Below are positions 30,901-45,294 of a DNA stretch of 64,000 nt, in pieces. Positions within the stretch are counted from its first letter, which is position 1, and every line of letters begins with the position of its first letter. A model generated the notes under the pieces. It was not told the DNA's origin and ran no database searches. It saw only the letters and a list, made by a program, of their open reading frames with translations. Both the position numbers and the translations under genes were made by a program. This DNA is from Aphrophora alni (Eukaryota > Arthropoda > Insecta > Hemiptera > Aphrophoridae): assembly GCA_963513935.1 (NCBI GenBank), contig OY740769.1, positions 75,161,712-75,225,711 of the forward strand, given 5' to 3'.

Positions 30901-33900
30901 AAATGAAGAAATACATGTGGAAACATCTAACTTGCAAGAGCAATCATTATTATAAAGATCATAGAAAACAAGAATTACTAAATTTGTAAAGCTACATAAT
31001 TTTCAATTATTTTTCTGTAGTATGAATTTATTATGTAGAGTAAGATAATGCAATAGTCGTAAGAATGTGTTCCAATCAGCTAATGTAATTTATTCCTATA
31101 TTTCTTAGACTGTGTTGAGTTATTAGTTTCAAAAATGAAGTAAGATCAATAAGTGTAAAAGATAATATAGTATGTAATTTATTGAGCCTATTGACATTAA
31201 TTTATAATAATTGTCATTTTCTTCATTGATGTAAGGAACAAGATGGCGGTTGGCAAACTAAATTGGAATATAATTAATTTTTTATAGGTAGGCCTTAGGC
31301 TATTCAAAATAAATGCAATAAAAATATGTAACTAACTAAGAAATTACCTATAGCTTATGATAGTTCAAAGTGAGCACCTCAATTAATCCATATCATAGTA
31401 TTTGTCATTATCTCTCTAAAAATAGAATCAGTTAATGGTCAAAAAGAAAAATAATCAATGTCAATTCCTAAGAAGTAACCTTGAAGTAAGTATTGACCAT
31501 GACAATAATGTAATAGGCTAGTGTACATTTTTAGTAATTTGATTTTAAATAAGACGAGAGGCTCTTTGATCTTACATAGGATGGAATATTGGCTTTGATC
31601 TTGTACAGAATTGGTATGTCTGGGCAAGAGAATGATAGCTTTTAGAGAGAAAGGGGGTATGTCTTGGAAAAGTAATATTGTAATATATTTTGTATTTTCG
31701 ATTAAACTTAATATAAATTGAAATCAATAAATGAATTAAGTAGCCTAATGGTAAATTATCAGAGAAATTTATTGTATGTATTTTAATAGTTAAAGTGATT
31801 ATAAACATTGTAATAAAAAAGGAAATGCAATATATGTGTTTCACAAAGAAGGGGTTTTAGCGCCAATAGACATTCAGTTAGTCTAGATTGAATCTTCAAG
31901 GTGAGCGCACGCAGCTCTAGTAAATATGTTTGCTCGAATAAAGTGGAAGGACAAAGAAAAAGTGTTTTATGAAGTAACTATTAGTTGATAAACATATATT
32001 GTTATGAACTGTTGTGAATGAAACGATATGTGAATAGAATTTGGTTATTTTTGATGTTGAGAAGTGAACGTTTTGACTCTTAGAACTTTCAAGATGAATG
32101 GTCAGCGTTTATGTAGACGTGTTCTTTGTAACACAAAGACAATATGTATTAAAATTGTGTTTTTCATATTAAGTGTGAACTATTTTGGTAATGAAACAGT
32201 TTAATAAAGTTTCAGTTATGTATAAACGTTAGAGTGAAATGGTTTGAATAATGAACTTTGCATACTTAGCAAAAGTGATGTAAATTAGAGTTAGTATTGA
32301 TATAAAGACTAAGTTTAAGTTTATTTTGTGTTTCAATTTAAAATAGAACAATTTGAACATTCAAGTATGCTATTTCATAATATGAACAGTTAATGTGCTT
32401 TTGTAAAATCAGAAGCGTGGACTTAAGACGTAACGGTTTGAGTGTTTTTGATGAATCATCATCATGCAGATGCGACGAACGAAGGAAGTGACTTCAGGTG
32501 AAAAGTTTCTTTTAAAATAGGCTAAACACGTGTTTTGGTATTTCACACGTACAAACTTTTATTATGTAAAATAAATTATGTATTTTTAGTAATTTATAAA
32601 TGTCTTCTGTATTGGAATTTTGAACTTGTCATTTGATGTCTTATAATAAGACGCACTGTCTTGTATTTTAAAATAAAATATTAATAAGTCTTTTTTGAGA
32701 GACTAACCATTTCAAATTTATTTGTTTTTTATAAAAAAGTATACTGTACTTTCATAATAATTCAATAACAATATAGATTCAATTTTTTCTTTTGAGAAGT
32801 AATATTAAATTCATTTTATTTTTTATTAACAAGTTGCAACTGAAGATCAAATTCAATAAAACTTAATTTTCTTTCTTTATGATGAGTCTTGAATATAGTA
32901 GACTAATTGTCTAGGATGTACATTAACATAATATAATTAACAGTAGGGCCTAATTTAATTCTGTAGGCTATATGTAGGCCTACTCTATTATATTTGTTTT
33001 GTCTAAATAAACAACATGTGCATTTCAGCATAAAAAGGACTTCTATTCTTTCATCCGATCTTTTATTAAGTACACTTTTTCAAAAGAACTTACGGCCTTG
33101 AGATATTAGTACCGGTATTCACATTATAAATTTTAAATTTTTATTTATTTTTGTACGTATTAAATTACAAATGACGCCCAACTAGATTAGAACATAGTGT
33201 TTTTATAAAGTCAGTTACCCTAATTTTTTATATTGTTACAATAAACATGACATCAAAAGTGTGAACCATATTAATTCTAATTTAATAATATTTATATTAT
33301 AATTTGTAGAAACATCTTTTGAAGTGATAGCTAAATTTTATATATATTTTTTTAAAGGAACAATCGAAGCCAACATAAAGGTGAAAATATAATGGCACCA
33401 TTTCAGACTGCAGTTACTTTATCAGACGATAATAGAGATGGCCAAGAAGTTATAGAAGTTCAAATTCTGCCTCAGGTAAGCTCAACTTCTTGAACATATA
33501 TTCAATTTAGAATACAATAACAATCAACTTCATTATGTCTGCATGTGGGAAAGGTGGGAAAGTCCAAGTCTTGGTATTAAGTTCCCTGTGGGCAGAATAC
33601 ACAGGCTTCTGAGAAAATGAAACTATGCTGAGAGTGTTGGGGCTGGTATTGAGACATACTTTATATTTTGAAAAATAAATAAAGCTATAAAAAGACTAAT
33701 TTATGAAGGGTAATTTTTGAAAATTAGAAAAAATAAAAAAAAGTTTTGTAAAGTATTATTTTATTTTATTTATTTTTATTAAATTGGGTATGTTAGCTTA
33801 ATAAATGCCAACAAACCAAAATCCTGAGATTTTAGAGTCACAGAAATTATAAATTGTGCTATCTGTATCAATAAAATAAGTTTCATCTTTTAAAATCAAT

Positions 33901-33919
33901 TTACTGTGTTGTAAGTACC

Positions 33920-33964
<45 letters not shown>

Positions 33965-36900
33965 TATATATATTTTCCTTTTTCACTAAATTTGCTACAA
34001 GCAATGTTTTGAGTGCAAATTTATTAGCCTCGGGATTATTTAAAAGCTCAAATTTGTTAACCTGCAAAATCCAAAAGTGGATTATGTTGTTTGTTTTTTT
34101 TAGCTAACAGTTGTAATATTTTCATCAAATGTAGTTTAAAAACATTTACTATTGAACTATTTAATTGGCTTCAATAAATTATGTCAGTAAAACTGTTCAT
34201 AAGTCATGAAATCAGAACTAGAATTTTATTAAATTTGTGTTATTTTCTATATATGTATATATAACTGGATGAAACATGTGTTTTTAATAGTGGAGAATAG
34301 TTACAATGTGTTTTTTAGTTCTCAATATATTAAATAGAAGCATTGGAGTTACTATAAATTCACAATTTCACGAACATCTAAACTGAATGCTCCTATTGCT
34401 CCTTCTTTACACTTAATGAAGAGGAAGCAATGTAATTAAAAAATATTTCTAGATAAATCATGTTTTCTAGATGCGATAGTGCTTTTTCATTTGTCAAACA
34501 GCATCTCTTGTAAACCATTGAATCCACTTTAATATACATATGAGAGTGGTCCAGAAAGTAACTTACTTTTGGAGGATCAGCGCTAGTACCGCTGCCATCC
34601 TTGTCTTGGAACATCCCTCTACTCAGTACGCATTCAGCCGTGTTAGTGGCTTTGTTCACTGTGAATTTTTTAAATATATCCTGCAACTGAAAATCCTGTG
34701 AGTTATGAAGTGTATTCAGTGCAAAAAACCACAAACCAATTAATTCATCTGCAATTTTATGAGGTGTAGGGAAATGACATAATGAGTGAAGGTAGAGGGT
34801 AAGCAGTAGTGAATTATGTTTAAAAATGGATGCATTTATATTCACGATGAAGACCCCAGTGACTGACCAAACATTGTGAACTGGTGATGAAAATCAATAG
34901 AAAGATTCATGATAAATGCCACTTCACAATTATGGAGGTCTCACTTCAGTTTCCTTAAATTTAATGAACTTTGTTGCGTGAGTTTTTGGTGCAGAAGCTA
35001 GGCTACCATACATCTTGTGCCAGATGAGTACCAAAAATCTCGTGAAAAGACCACATAAAACAGCGCATGACAGCATCGTTGACAAGATGGTGATTCACTT
35101 CTCGAACGTATCATAGCTGAGAATGAGAATTGGATAAAACACGTGAATTGTGAGAATAAAAAGTCTATGGAGTGAGAACACAAGTTTTCTCAGAAAACCA
35201 AGGAAACTTGGCAAACGTCATCGAAAGACTATAGTGACCATTTTTTTGGCACGGGAAGGGAGTGTTTCTGGTGGATTTTCTCGAAGGTGGTTCAACAATA
35301 AATTGAGAGATATTACTAAACATTAACAAAATAAGGAAAAGCAATTCCAAACAAACATGGGGGAATATAGAGTTAAAAAAAATAGTATATTCATGACTGG
35401 CTACCTGCACACGGTCAATCCCACTTGAGAGCTCTTGTATGGTTTTAGATAGGTCTTTGATCATCCGTTGTACAGACCGGATCTGGCACCGAGAGATTAA
35501 AAATTGTTTCCACACATGAAGACCAGGCTTGCAATGTGGTGCTTGGACACCAACACAGAAGTTCATGCAGATATGAATGATGGTTTATGCCTCAAGTAGT
35601 TAAATTATATGACAATGGATGGAATTAATTAGCTGGTGCACCATTATGATAAGTGTCTTAATTTGAATGTAAACTCTGTTGGAAAATAGTTTAAGAGTAT
35701 GGTTTTTACAATGTATGTAATAAAAAATATTCCCTTTCACTTTGGTTTTTTTTATTTCAAACCTAAGTTACTTTCTGGACTGCCCTTGTATATTCGTATA
35801 CAATCAATGGTATTATTGATTAAAAAAAAAAAAAAATCTAAGGGTTAGTTTAAAAGGGGCCATTAAATCATTGTTGGAAATAATTTCTTATTTATAATAA
35901 ATCACTAAAGCTCATTTTACAGATTTTTTAAAAACCAACCTGAATTTTTCCTGCAGAAACAAATGATGTACAGGAGGTAGAGGGTACCTTTATAATCATA
36001 CATATATATATATTTTTCCCCCGCAGAGTCAGTAGCTGGCAATCGGCAAGGAGTGTACATAGTTCCAGTTAGATATTCATTTTTTACTAAATGCAAGAGA
36101 ATGACATTACTTCAAATTTTGTATCAAACTTGGTGATACACAAGAAGCAGGCTTTCAGTGATGATGACATGGCTATTACACAAAATAAGGAATGGTATAA
36201 CCTTCTCAAAGGTGGCTGCATGTAGGTGGGAGAACATCATATTTCAGTAAATCTACAACAAGTCAAAATGTTAAAGCTATTGTCATGTCACTGTCCGAGA
36301 ATTTTCAGTCGAAAGTAGAGATTATCGCTGGTTCATTACATTCTGTTTTAAGCAAGGATTTTGCGGATAGTGCCTGTGAAATTTTGTTGAAACTATTTAT
36401 GATGAAATTAGCAGCTATTCCATCTGGTGTCCAAACAGTATCCACAAGTTCCTGAATACCATAATAACTAATAATGATTCTTGAGTTTACAAATATAAAC
36501 CTAAACAAATATGCATATGTCCCAGTGAAGACATTCAACATTCAACCCAAAGGCTAAATAAAGTGTGCAGCATTGTCAAAGTGATATTGACCGTTTTCTT
36601 TGACTCCCAAATGGGGGTGCCCATGCGAAAGGAGTACGGACCACAAAGCCAAAACATTACCAAAGAGAATTGTATGTAAAGGTGTCTCTCTTCGTCTTCC
36701 TGTGAGCACCATAACTGGGCAGTTCCTTTACGACAATGTCTCATTTCTTGCATTTGATTTAAAGTTTTTTGGCCAAACACAACACTCCTGTGAGGTACTT
36801 CAGGTTACTTTCTCTCTCTGATTTTTTTACTGTTCTCCAAGCTGAAAATGCTACTGAAAAGAACCCAATTTTGTGGAAAATGAGTATCCGTCGGGCATCA

Positions 36901-38354
36901 AAAAATGATGATAGAAGAAACAGATTTGTGCATGAAGGTACCTTTCACCTTCCTAGTGGAGGTCAACTGCATAACTGAAGGAACAAAATTTTTTTTAATG
37001 ATAATAATTAATGTAGGTTATAATTACTAAACACAATATGAATTGTGTAATTAAAAAAAGAAATATATATATATTCCAGACATTTGTGTTTTTTCAGGAT
37101 GAAAACTGGGGTGAGAATACAACAGCCGTGACTGGGAATACCTCTGAACAGTCCGGCTCAGTGGAAGATGTAAGTTTGTGGCCATCTGATCCAGATACGG
37201 GTATAACGTTTCTCTGCCATCGTTATATAGGCTCTGTTCTTACAGTTGTACTCTCTCTTGCTGCCTTTCTTAGTCCATTGGCTATGGTTGTGTTACCAAA
37301 GCTTGGTAAGAGTTTATTTCCTATTTGTTTAAGGAAGTTCAATTATATAATATGGAATGTACTTAAACAAAATATGATATAGTTAATATAATATGAAATA
37401 TGAGTGAACAAAATTTTATCCTTTAGTACATTTTAGTAATTTTGTACTTTTGTACAGTTTTTGTAATTATTTTTGCTATCGACAGCTAAGAATGAATTGT
37501 CTAATTGGTCAAAAAATTTAGAGTTTGATGTTATTGGGTGTTTGACAGAAAAATTATATTTTATATCAAATCATAGGGTATATTATTATATTAGGGTATA
37601 TTTGACAAAATTGCATAATGGTGAAGAGTATAAAAGAAGAACAAAACAAATTTTTAATATATAAAAAATAGTTTATGAATTCAAACTTCATTGATTAGCC
37701 TAAACATTGCTTTTCATTGTTAAAATCTCTTAATTCTTTGTTTGGAAAACATAGTATGTCATTGTTCTTTTATAAAAATAATTTTAACATTTTTTGTAAT
37801 TGTGAAAATGTCCATATTTAGTTGAACCTAAATAATTACTGAAGAATTGGCCATGCAATAACTCTGTCAACACAAAAGAGGGTTCATAAATACAACAATT
37901 AGGTAACTGTTTTATAAATTCTTGTTTGTTATATATAATTTGATTATTTTTACTAATCTATGTTTATTTGTGACAGGATTTTTTCCACAACTTGCGCCTA
38001 GTATGAGTTCACATCAACGACAACAGCTGTTATCTTGTGGTGCAGAATGTAAAGGTTTACTAGTCTCTTTGGTATTTAAGTTAGTTCTTCTGGCTGCTGG
38101 AGGATGGGGTGTATTTCTGCGGAAACCTCGTGCTACAATGCCTCGCATATTTTTGTTTCGAGCTGCTGTACTACTTCTTGTCCTTATATGTATTTTTGCA
38201 TACTGGCTGTTCTATATTGTACAAATTACAGAAGGTAAGGATCTTTACTTTTCAATATCTACCCTATAATTTTGACTAATGAGTATAATTGCTTAAACCA
38301 ACTGTAACTTTGTCATAATTGTTATTATAAATGAATAGCGTACATAAGTACAAC

Positions 38355-38400
<46 letters not shown>

Positions 38401-41400
38401 ACAAGACAAGAATCTTATACTTTCCCCTCACCATATAACTTTGTAAAACATGATTTATTACAATATTCTTTTTAGTATATTTATCTTTTTAAAGTGCTTG
38501 ATTTGACAAGAAAAAAGACATGCAATTTTTATTTGGAGTAGTGTAATATGTATGGTATAAAATGTTGGATTGTATGAAAATAGCAGAGAAGGAAATTGCG
38601 TCTCCACATCTTAACTTTATTATTGAGAAGAGTTATTTCAATAAGTACTAATTTTGGGTTATTGGCTCCTCAGGGATGACTGAACATTTTTGAATAGGAT
38701 GATCATGTGATACTTCATTTGAAAGGTCTTGAAAGAAAAAAAATGTTATTCTTACCATCCAACCAAAAGATGGCAAAAACTTGATTGTATTAAGGTAGTT
38801 AAACAGATTTTTGTAAAAACCCTTTTTCTTTAAATTTTCATATTAATATTTATGATTATTATTTTTTGTTAATAATTGCTACTTATTTTATTTAAGTGAT
38901 ATCTTCAAATTGAAATCTGTGTGTCTCTACAGTTATACGCTTGCTGCTCAAACTCATCTTGAACAATTGTAAATATTTCTGACATTATTTTTAATTGTTC
39001 ATCAATTCTGTTTCCTAAATATGATGCTGGTTTTATGATGTAGATAGATATTTTATTAAATGACTCCATAAAAAGAATATTAAAAAGTTGGAAACTACTT
39101 CATTCCAGTAGAACATAGTTCTGTTAAGGTTGTATGTTGTCATAACAATATTGTTGAGAGCTTGAATCATTTGATTGAAATTGGAAATTTGATTTGAGGT
39201 AAAAAAAGCAATTAACAAAAAAAGTATGAGAATAAAAATTAAATTAAATATAAAAATGTTGAGTCCCTGAGGGGCCAATAACCCAAAATTACGATTTGAG
39301 GTAGTTCCTCTTGAGAAGTTTCTAAAAAAAAAAAAATTAAGGTGGATAGATGCCATTTCTTTTTTAGCTATCTTAATTCAATCACGTTAATAGCTGTCAT
39401 TTTAGTTAAGATCCAACAGAAAATTTTTTGTCATGTCATTTTTCTTGTTTCATTGAAACCCATTAGTACATTTTGTGCGGCGGATGTATCATCACGTCTG
39501 ATGTGGAATCAGATCTTATATTACTTCAGACGTTTTAGTATCTTGATCCAATTTATCTTCTATTGCTTAGTGTGCTTTCAGCCTTTTGTGTGAGCATAGT
39601 ACTTAAGTATTTGTCAAACACTTGGTGCAGTTAGTTTTGAAATTTTTTGTTGAATATGAGTTTGTGTTAGTTTGTGTTTGTGTTTTCTGCTCTTCATAAT
39701 GAATGCTAACCATCCAGGTTGTACTTATGAATTAAATGATATTGATCCTGAAAAAGATATAGAAATCTGTAATGCAGATAACAAGGAATATGATACTTAT
39801 GTTGATCTTGACTCTGGCTCCATTGCAGACCACAACGCTATACCCACACTATGGTCTACAAATACAGCTGGAATGAGGCGTTCTGAACAGGAATTAATTT
39901 AATTAATAAGAAAGTTAAAGGAGTATAAACTTCATTATGACCACCCTATTTATAGAGTACTTCAAAAAGGACTTCACAACTTTGTAAATCGATACATATT
40001 TATTCAGAATACTTAAAGAGCTGGTTTTGGTATCATTTTATAGCAAAATAGATCAAGTTTTGACTCATGTAGTGAATTGAATATTACCAGATAGCACCAC
40101 CGGAAATGCTAGTGACAGTTGTAACAAAGATGGTTGGCCCCTTCATTAGTTTTGAGCTCGCTTGTTGTGTATTTTGGTTTGAAGAGTCGAAGTCTGCAAC
40201 AGAATTTTAATACCTAATATGGCAAAGATACTCCCAGCAGGCTTACCATTTATGTTGTTGAAACCAGGTATTCAGTTAACCATAAGAAATTCTCAGGGTG
40301 TCTCCATGTGTCTGACGATGTCATAGAGCAAGTGAGACAAAGCTTTGTTAACAGTCCTACAAAATCAACCTGGCATGTTTCTAGTAAGATGGGCATCCCA
40401 CATGCGACTGATTGGCGTGTGTTGAGAAAATGTTTGCAGCTCAAACTGTACAGATTAACAATTGTGTAAGAAGAACTAAAATACACCGATAGGGTTGCTC
40501 GTAAGGAGTTTTATTTGGAAATATTACATCAATTGATACCTACCATATTTAGATCCAAAATTATTCAGTATCACATCTTTAAGTTTAAAAAAGTATAAAT
40601 ATTTTGGTTAAAACAATTATTATTATTTTTTACAGTGATCCAAATTTGTTAAAATGTTTAAATGTGATATTCCTTATATATTTAAAGTCAAGTAATAACT
40701 GTTTTTTGTAAATAGGAGCAAGAGCATCAGTAACAGGAGAAGAAGCACTGGAGTACAGAGCATTGGTTGCTTATGCGTCAAGTCTCACTGATACTTTGCT
40801 TTTCATCCATTACTTGGCAGTAGTTTTGATAGAAATACGACATTTACAGCCTACATACTATATTAAGGTAATTAATGAAAATTCTGTGATGGGGATGAAA
40901 TATTTGCAAACTTTTATGTCATTGTTGTTTTAGCAATTGCCTTCTGGAATCTTTTTTAATCAATTGACGATGTAACATGACTCTGAAATGTTTGTTAAAT
41001 TAGATCTCAGAGCCATTAAAAACTTGAATACGCGTTTCCTAAAATTATTTAAAAATTTTGAGTTTTAGGTATATTTGTTGCCCAAGTTCCTACAAATCAT
41101 ATGTCAAATTCAAATTCTGTGCTCTAAAATATATAAATATGATGAGTTTAACAAAAGAGGTCTCAATCAGTACAAATTTTATTATATTTAACTACAATTT
41201 TACTCATACCCTTTAACATATTAGCTTACCATTCAACTCTGACAGAGTTTGTCTTCTGTGCCAGAGAAAAATGCATAGTTTTATCTTAGATCCCCAAAAT
41301 TGCAAATTTCAAGTTATTGACATAATAATTATACCAATCTTTTAATTGAATTATGATGTATAATAAATGAAAACAATAAACTGTGTGAAAACATTGCAAA

Positions 41401-43249
41401 ACCTTCCTCATCCATTTATAATCAAAATACTTACCAAACAAAACTATTTGTCGCCAAAAGTATTAGTTTGGTAGTTGTGAGTAATAAAAAAATTAAAATC
41501 ATTGATATCACATTAGATTGTGTAGATTGTTTTAACCCGCTTACTACAACCACTTACTATAAATTTGGTCCATTTTGCTCTTTTTTTTTAATCTTCTTTT
41601 TTTAAATTTATAAAAATAGTAGTACGCAAAACATAACTAGTTAGTTCATGAAGTGCAAGACTAAATCTAAGCTAAAACTAAATACAAACGTGAACAGATA
41701 AAACTATAACACACAGGACTACGCTATACAAAGGACGGCAAACATCTGATTGTAAAGGATAGAGCTAAGAGAAAGTTATTCTAAATGTTTATTGGGTTAA
41801 ATAATCCTTTTCTCCTTTTTTTCAAGAGTTTAGTCTTCAATCTCATCATGATTTTCATTTTTGGTATAAGCACAAAAATTTTAGCTTTAATTAAAGTAGA
41901 AGAATTTTTATCTATGATTTATAATTCAGTTTTTATTAATGGAAGCCATAATGGCCTTAATTTGAAACTCTTTATAGTTTGAGTTGATAACTGTATTATT
42001 TGAAGAAATTGTGGTCAACCTTTATTTTAATTTACAAACATAGATTTTAAGAAAACTTATTTACATCAGACAGATTTATTAGAAAGAAAAAAAGTACTGA
42101 TTAAGCTGAGTTTTCAGATAGTTATTATAAATATGAATAGTTAGAGCCCTCTTTATAACATTATAGCTTTAATAAATCCTGAGATAAGTAGGGAGTGTAT
42201 GTTTTTATATAGGCCTAGATTCAGCAGTAAATAATGGAAGTTAGTACCATTTCACCACATTGACACTAACCTTAATTGTGTGTTCTACAGGTAAATTTTG
42301 GATATATGAGCAAATAAAAATCTAAACTCAACATATTTTGTATTTTTTAGGTTGTACGGAGCCCAGATGGTGAGAGTAGAGCCTATGCCATTGGACAACT
42401 CAGTATACAACGAGCAGCAGTTTGGGTTTTAGAAAGATATTACACAGAGTTTCCAATCTACAATCCATATTTGGAAAGAATACCTGTATCAAAATCCCGA
42501 AAACAGTCATCTAGTTTTAAATTTTATGATGTTGATGGAATGAACACTTCTATGCAGGTATGTATATTTATTTATATATAAAAAAAATCTTAGTCTTACA
42601 CTCATATTTGCTCAAAAGATTCAGCTTAATAAGGTCTTTTAATTCTTTGTATTTTCTTCTGATGTTGACTCCCAAATAGCATCATATTTAAATGTAAACT
42701 AAAACTTTTACTTATATTACTTATATCTAGACCTATACTTATTTTACTTCAGATAGCCTACTTTATTCCCCTAACCTATCTTTTACAGTTACAAATTACA
42801 AACCATCTTGGTCTGCCCACCAGCCTAGCCTCAACCATTTTGACTCTAAAAGTGCACTCATATATTTAAATCGTTACAAATGCTATAGAAACATTTTTGG
42901 AGAGACGGTGATGAATATAATTTTTTGTTACTACAGTAGAACCTCTGTTAACCGCCCTCGGATTAACCTGTCCTCGGATTAACCGGCCTATATCGTAGTG
43001 TACTGGTTGGATGAGAGTTTCCGAAAATAATTGTAATTGAAACACCAAAGCGGCGGCGAGTCAAACGACTTTGTCGATAGCGGTATCCCATTGTTGGCGG
43101 CACCAAAGCAGCGGCGAGTCAAACGACTTTGTGAATAGCGGTATCCCATTGTCGGCGGCATAAAAACACCGCAGCATTGGCACCCGTCGGTATAGCAGAC
43201 ATACACAGACAAAAACGTTTGATGGGCCGCTTTTTTTTCCACGAATCAG

Positions 43250-43327
<78 letters not shown>

Positions 43328-45255
43328 GAAAATAAAATTGGCAAGAGTAAAATTACCAAAATCAGAGAATTTAATAATAAAAATCTGTGAGCACTCTAAC
43401 TCTATGTACCATAAGTATGTCATAATAGTAAGGTTTACTTTTGACTGTAATTGCTTAAAGTGGAATTGATTGTTTGCAGCAAAGTCAGTCAAGAGCAGTA
43501 CTCACTGCCCATGCTCGTCGGAGAGATTCAAGTCACAATGAAAGGTTCTATGAAGAGCATGATTACGAACGTAGAGTCAAGAAGCGAAGGGCTCGATTAG
43601 TTACTGCAGCTGAAGAGGCATTTACACATATCAAGCGACTTCATCATGACCCAGGTATATTTAGGGAATTATATCCATTTTATGTTTATGTATGTTAATA
43701 ATATATAACAGGGTTTCTATTGATCACAGAAATCTTCAATAAATTGTCATAATACTCCTCACTTTGCTTTACAATGTTTAAAAAGACCAAGGCAGGTTGC
43801 AATATGTGTGTATTCATCCTAGTTTTTTTCCACAAGCAGTTGATTTTAACGTGGGGAATCATGGGATAGGTGTGTTTTATAAATTAGTTTTAGAAAATAT
43901 AACACAAACAGTTGTAATTAAATCAGCATCGAAAGTGACAAACTGTTTTTTTATAATTTGGGAGTGTGGGACATCAGACAACTTAATTTAAAACTTGCTT
44001 AGTATTTATTTTAAAAATTCCAGGATTCTAGTTATGTGTATCACTGTTAGCTGTACACATAACTTATATGCATTTTAAAACAAGATAAACTATATTCAGT
44101 TACAAATCTGCTTATTACCATAATTAGTCATATGCATGATTTCGATTCTTGTTCTATTTCAACCTATGAACAAAATAGCTTTTTAAAATTGGTAGACATG
44201 ACACTGAGAGGATTATGGTGTTCTGCTACCGTTGAGGTATATACACCAGCATTTTTTGTATTTTTAATCTCTACTTGTATTGTATTTATTTTATTTTTGT
44301 ATTTTTGCTTCTGTTTTTTTATGTTAGTACCAGATAATTAATGTAAGTGGTAGGCCCTACATTTTTTAATAATTTATTTTTAGTAGCGATTTGTGTTGAC
44401 CCATAGTATCTTGTCCATGTGAGCTCGATTACTGTGTTAGTAGAAGCATAAGAGTACTTTTTTTTAAATGTTAAATTTTATGTTTTTTTAAAAATTTCGG
44501 TTAATTTTAGTATTTTGTTGTTTGTATTATAGTACCTTACTTTTACATTGTGATGTTCTGCTTTGTATTCAAAGGGAGGTAATCAATAAAAAAATTAAAA
44601 ATGATATGAAATCACTATTTAGACTGAATTTTGGTGTAATATGTAAGCTTATGGTCTAAACTGTTATACAAATCTATAAATAAAAGAAATTTATATTTTC
44701 TGAGTTTCAAAGTAGAAAACAAAGCTTGATTTATCTTTCATTATTTGATTTTTTTCAAACTACTTATGAGAAAGTTTATATGATGTTTTACTGACCGTCT
44801 ATTGAAATACAATTGTGCACTATTTATTTTTGTGTTTTTGTCTTATAACATTTTGTGTTTCAGTGCCAGCAATTCCAATGGATCCACAAGAAGCAGCTCA
44901 AGCTGTATTTCCTTCTCTTGCAAGAGCTCTACAAAAATATCTCCGTGTGACACGACAACAACCACGACACACAGTAGAATCTATTTTGGCTCATCTTGCG
45001 TCTTGTCTTAGTCATGATCTGTCACCTCGGGCTTTCCTTGAGCCTTTCTTAGTCCCTGCACCTGTGCTTCAGGTAAATTTTAATTTATATTTCTCATTAC
45101 TTCATTTATCTTGATAGAGTACTCTTAGTATTGTGTTTTTTTTTTTTTTAATGTTCGTTTCCTTTGGAAATTTTTTGTCTGGAAATATATTTTCTACACT
45201 TGCTATGAGTTACATAAGCTAATAAAGGGTTAATTAAAAAAAACAACACACACAC

Positions 45256-45294
<39 letters not shown>

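Noticed and set aside
34393..34845. 150-codon minus-strand ORF
   Set aside because: It crosses the left end of the mariner and is antisense to mariner transposase fragments.
43061..43492. 143-codon minus-strand ORF
   Set aside because: It reads through a (GA)n microsatellite (Leu-Ser repeats) and a truncated Tigger-like fragment.
45220..45235. AAAGGGTTAA as the right end of a further TTAA element
   Set aside because: No matching left end was found upstream; it may be a remnant of the lost left end of copy 2.
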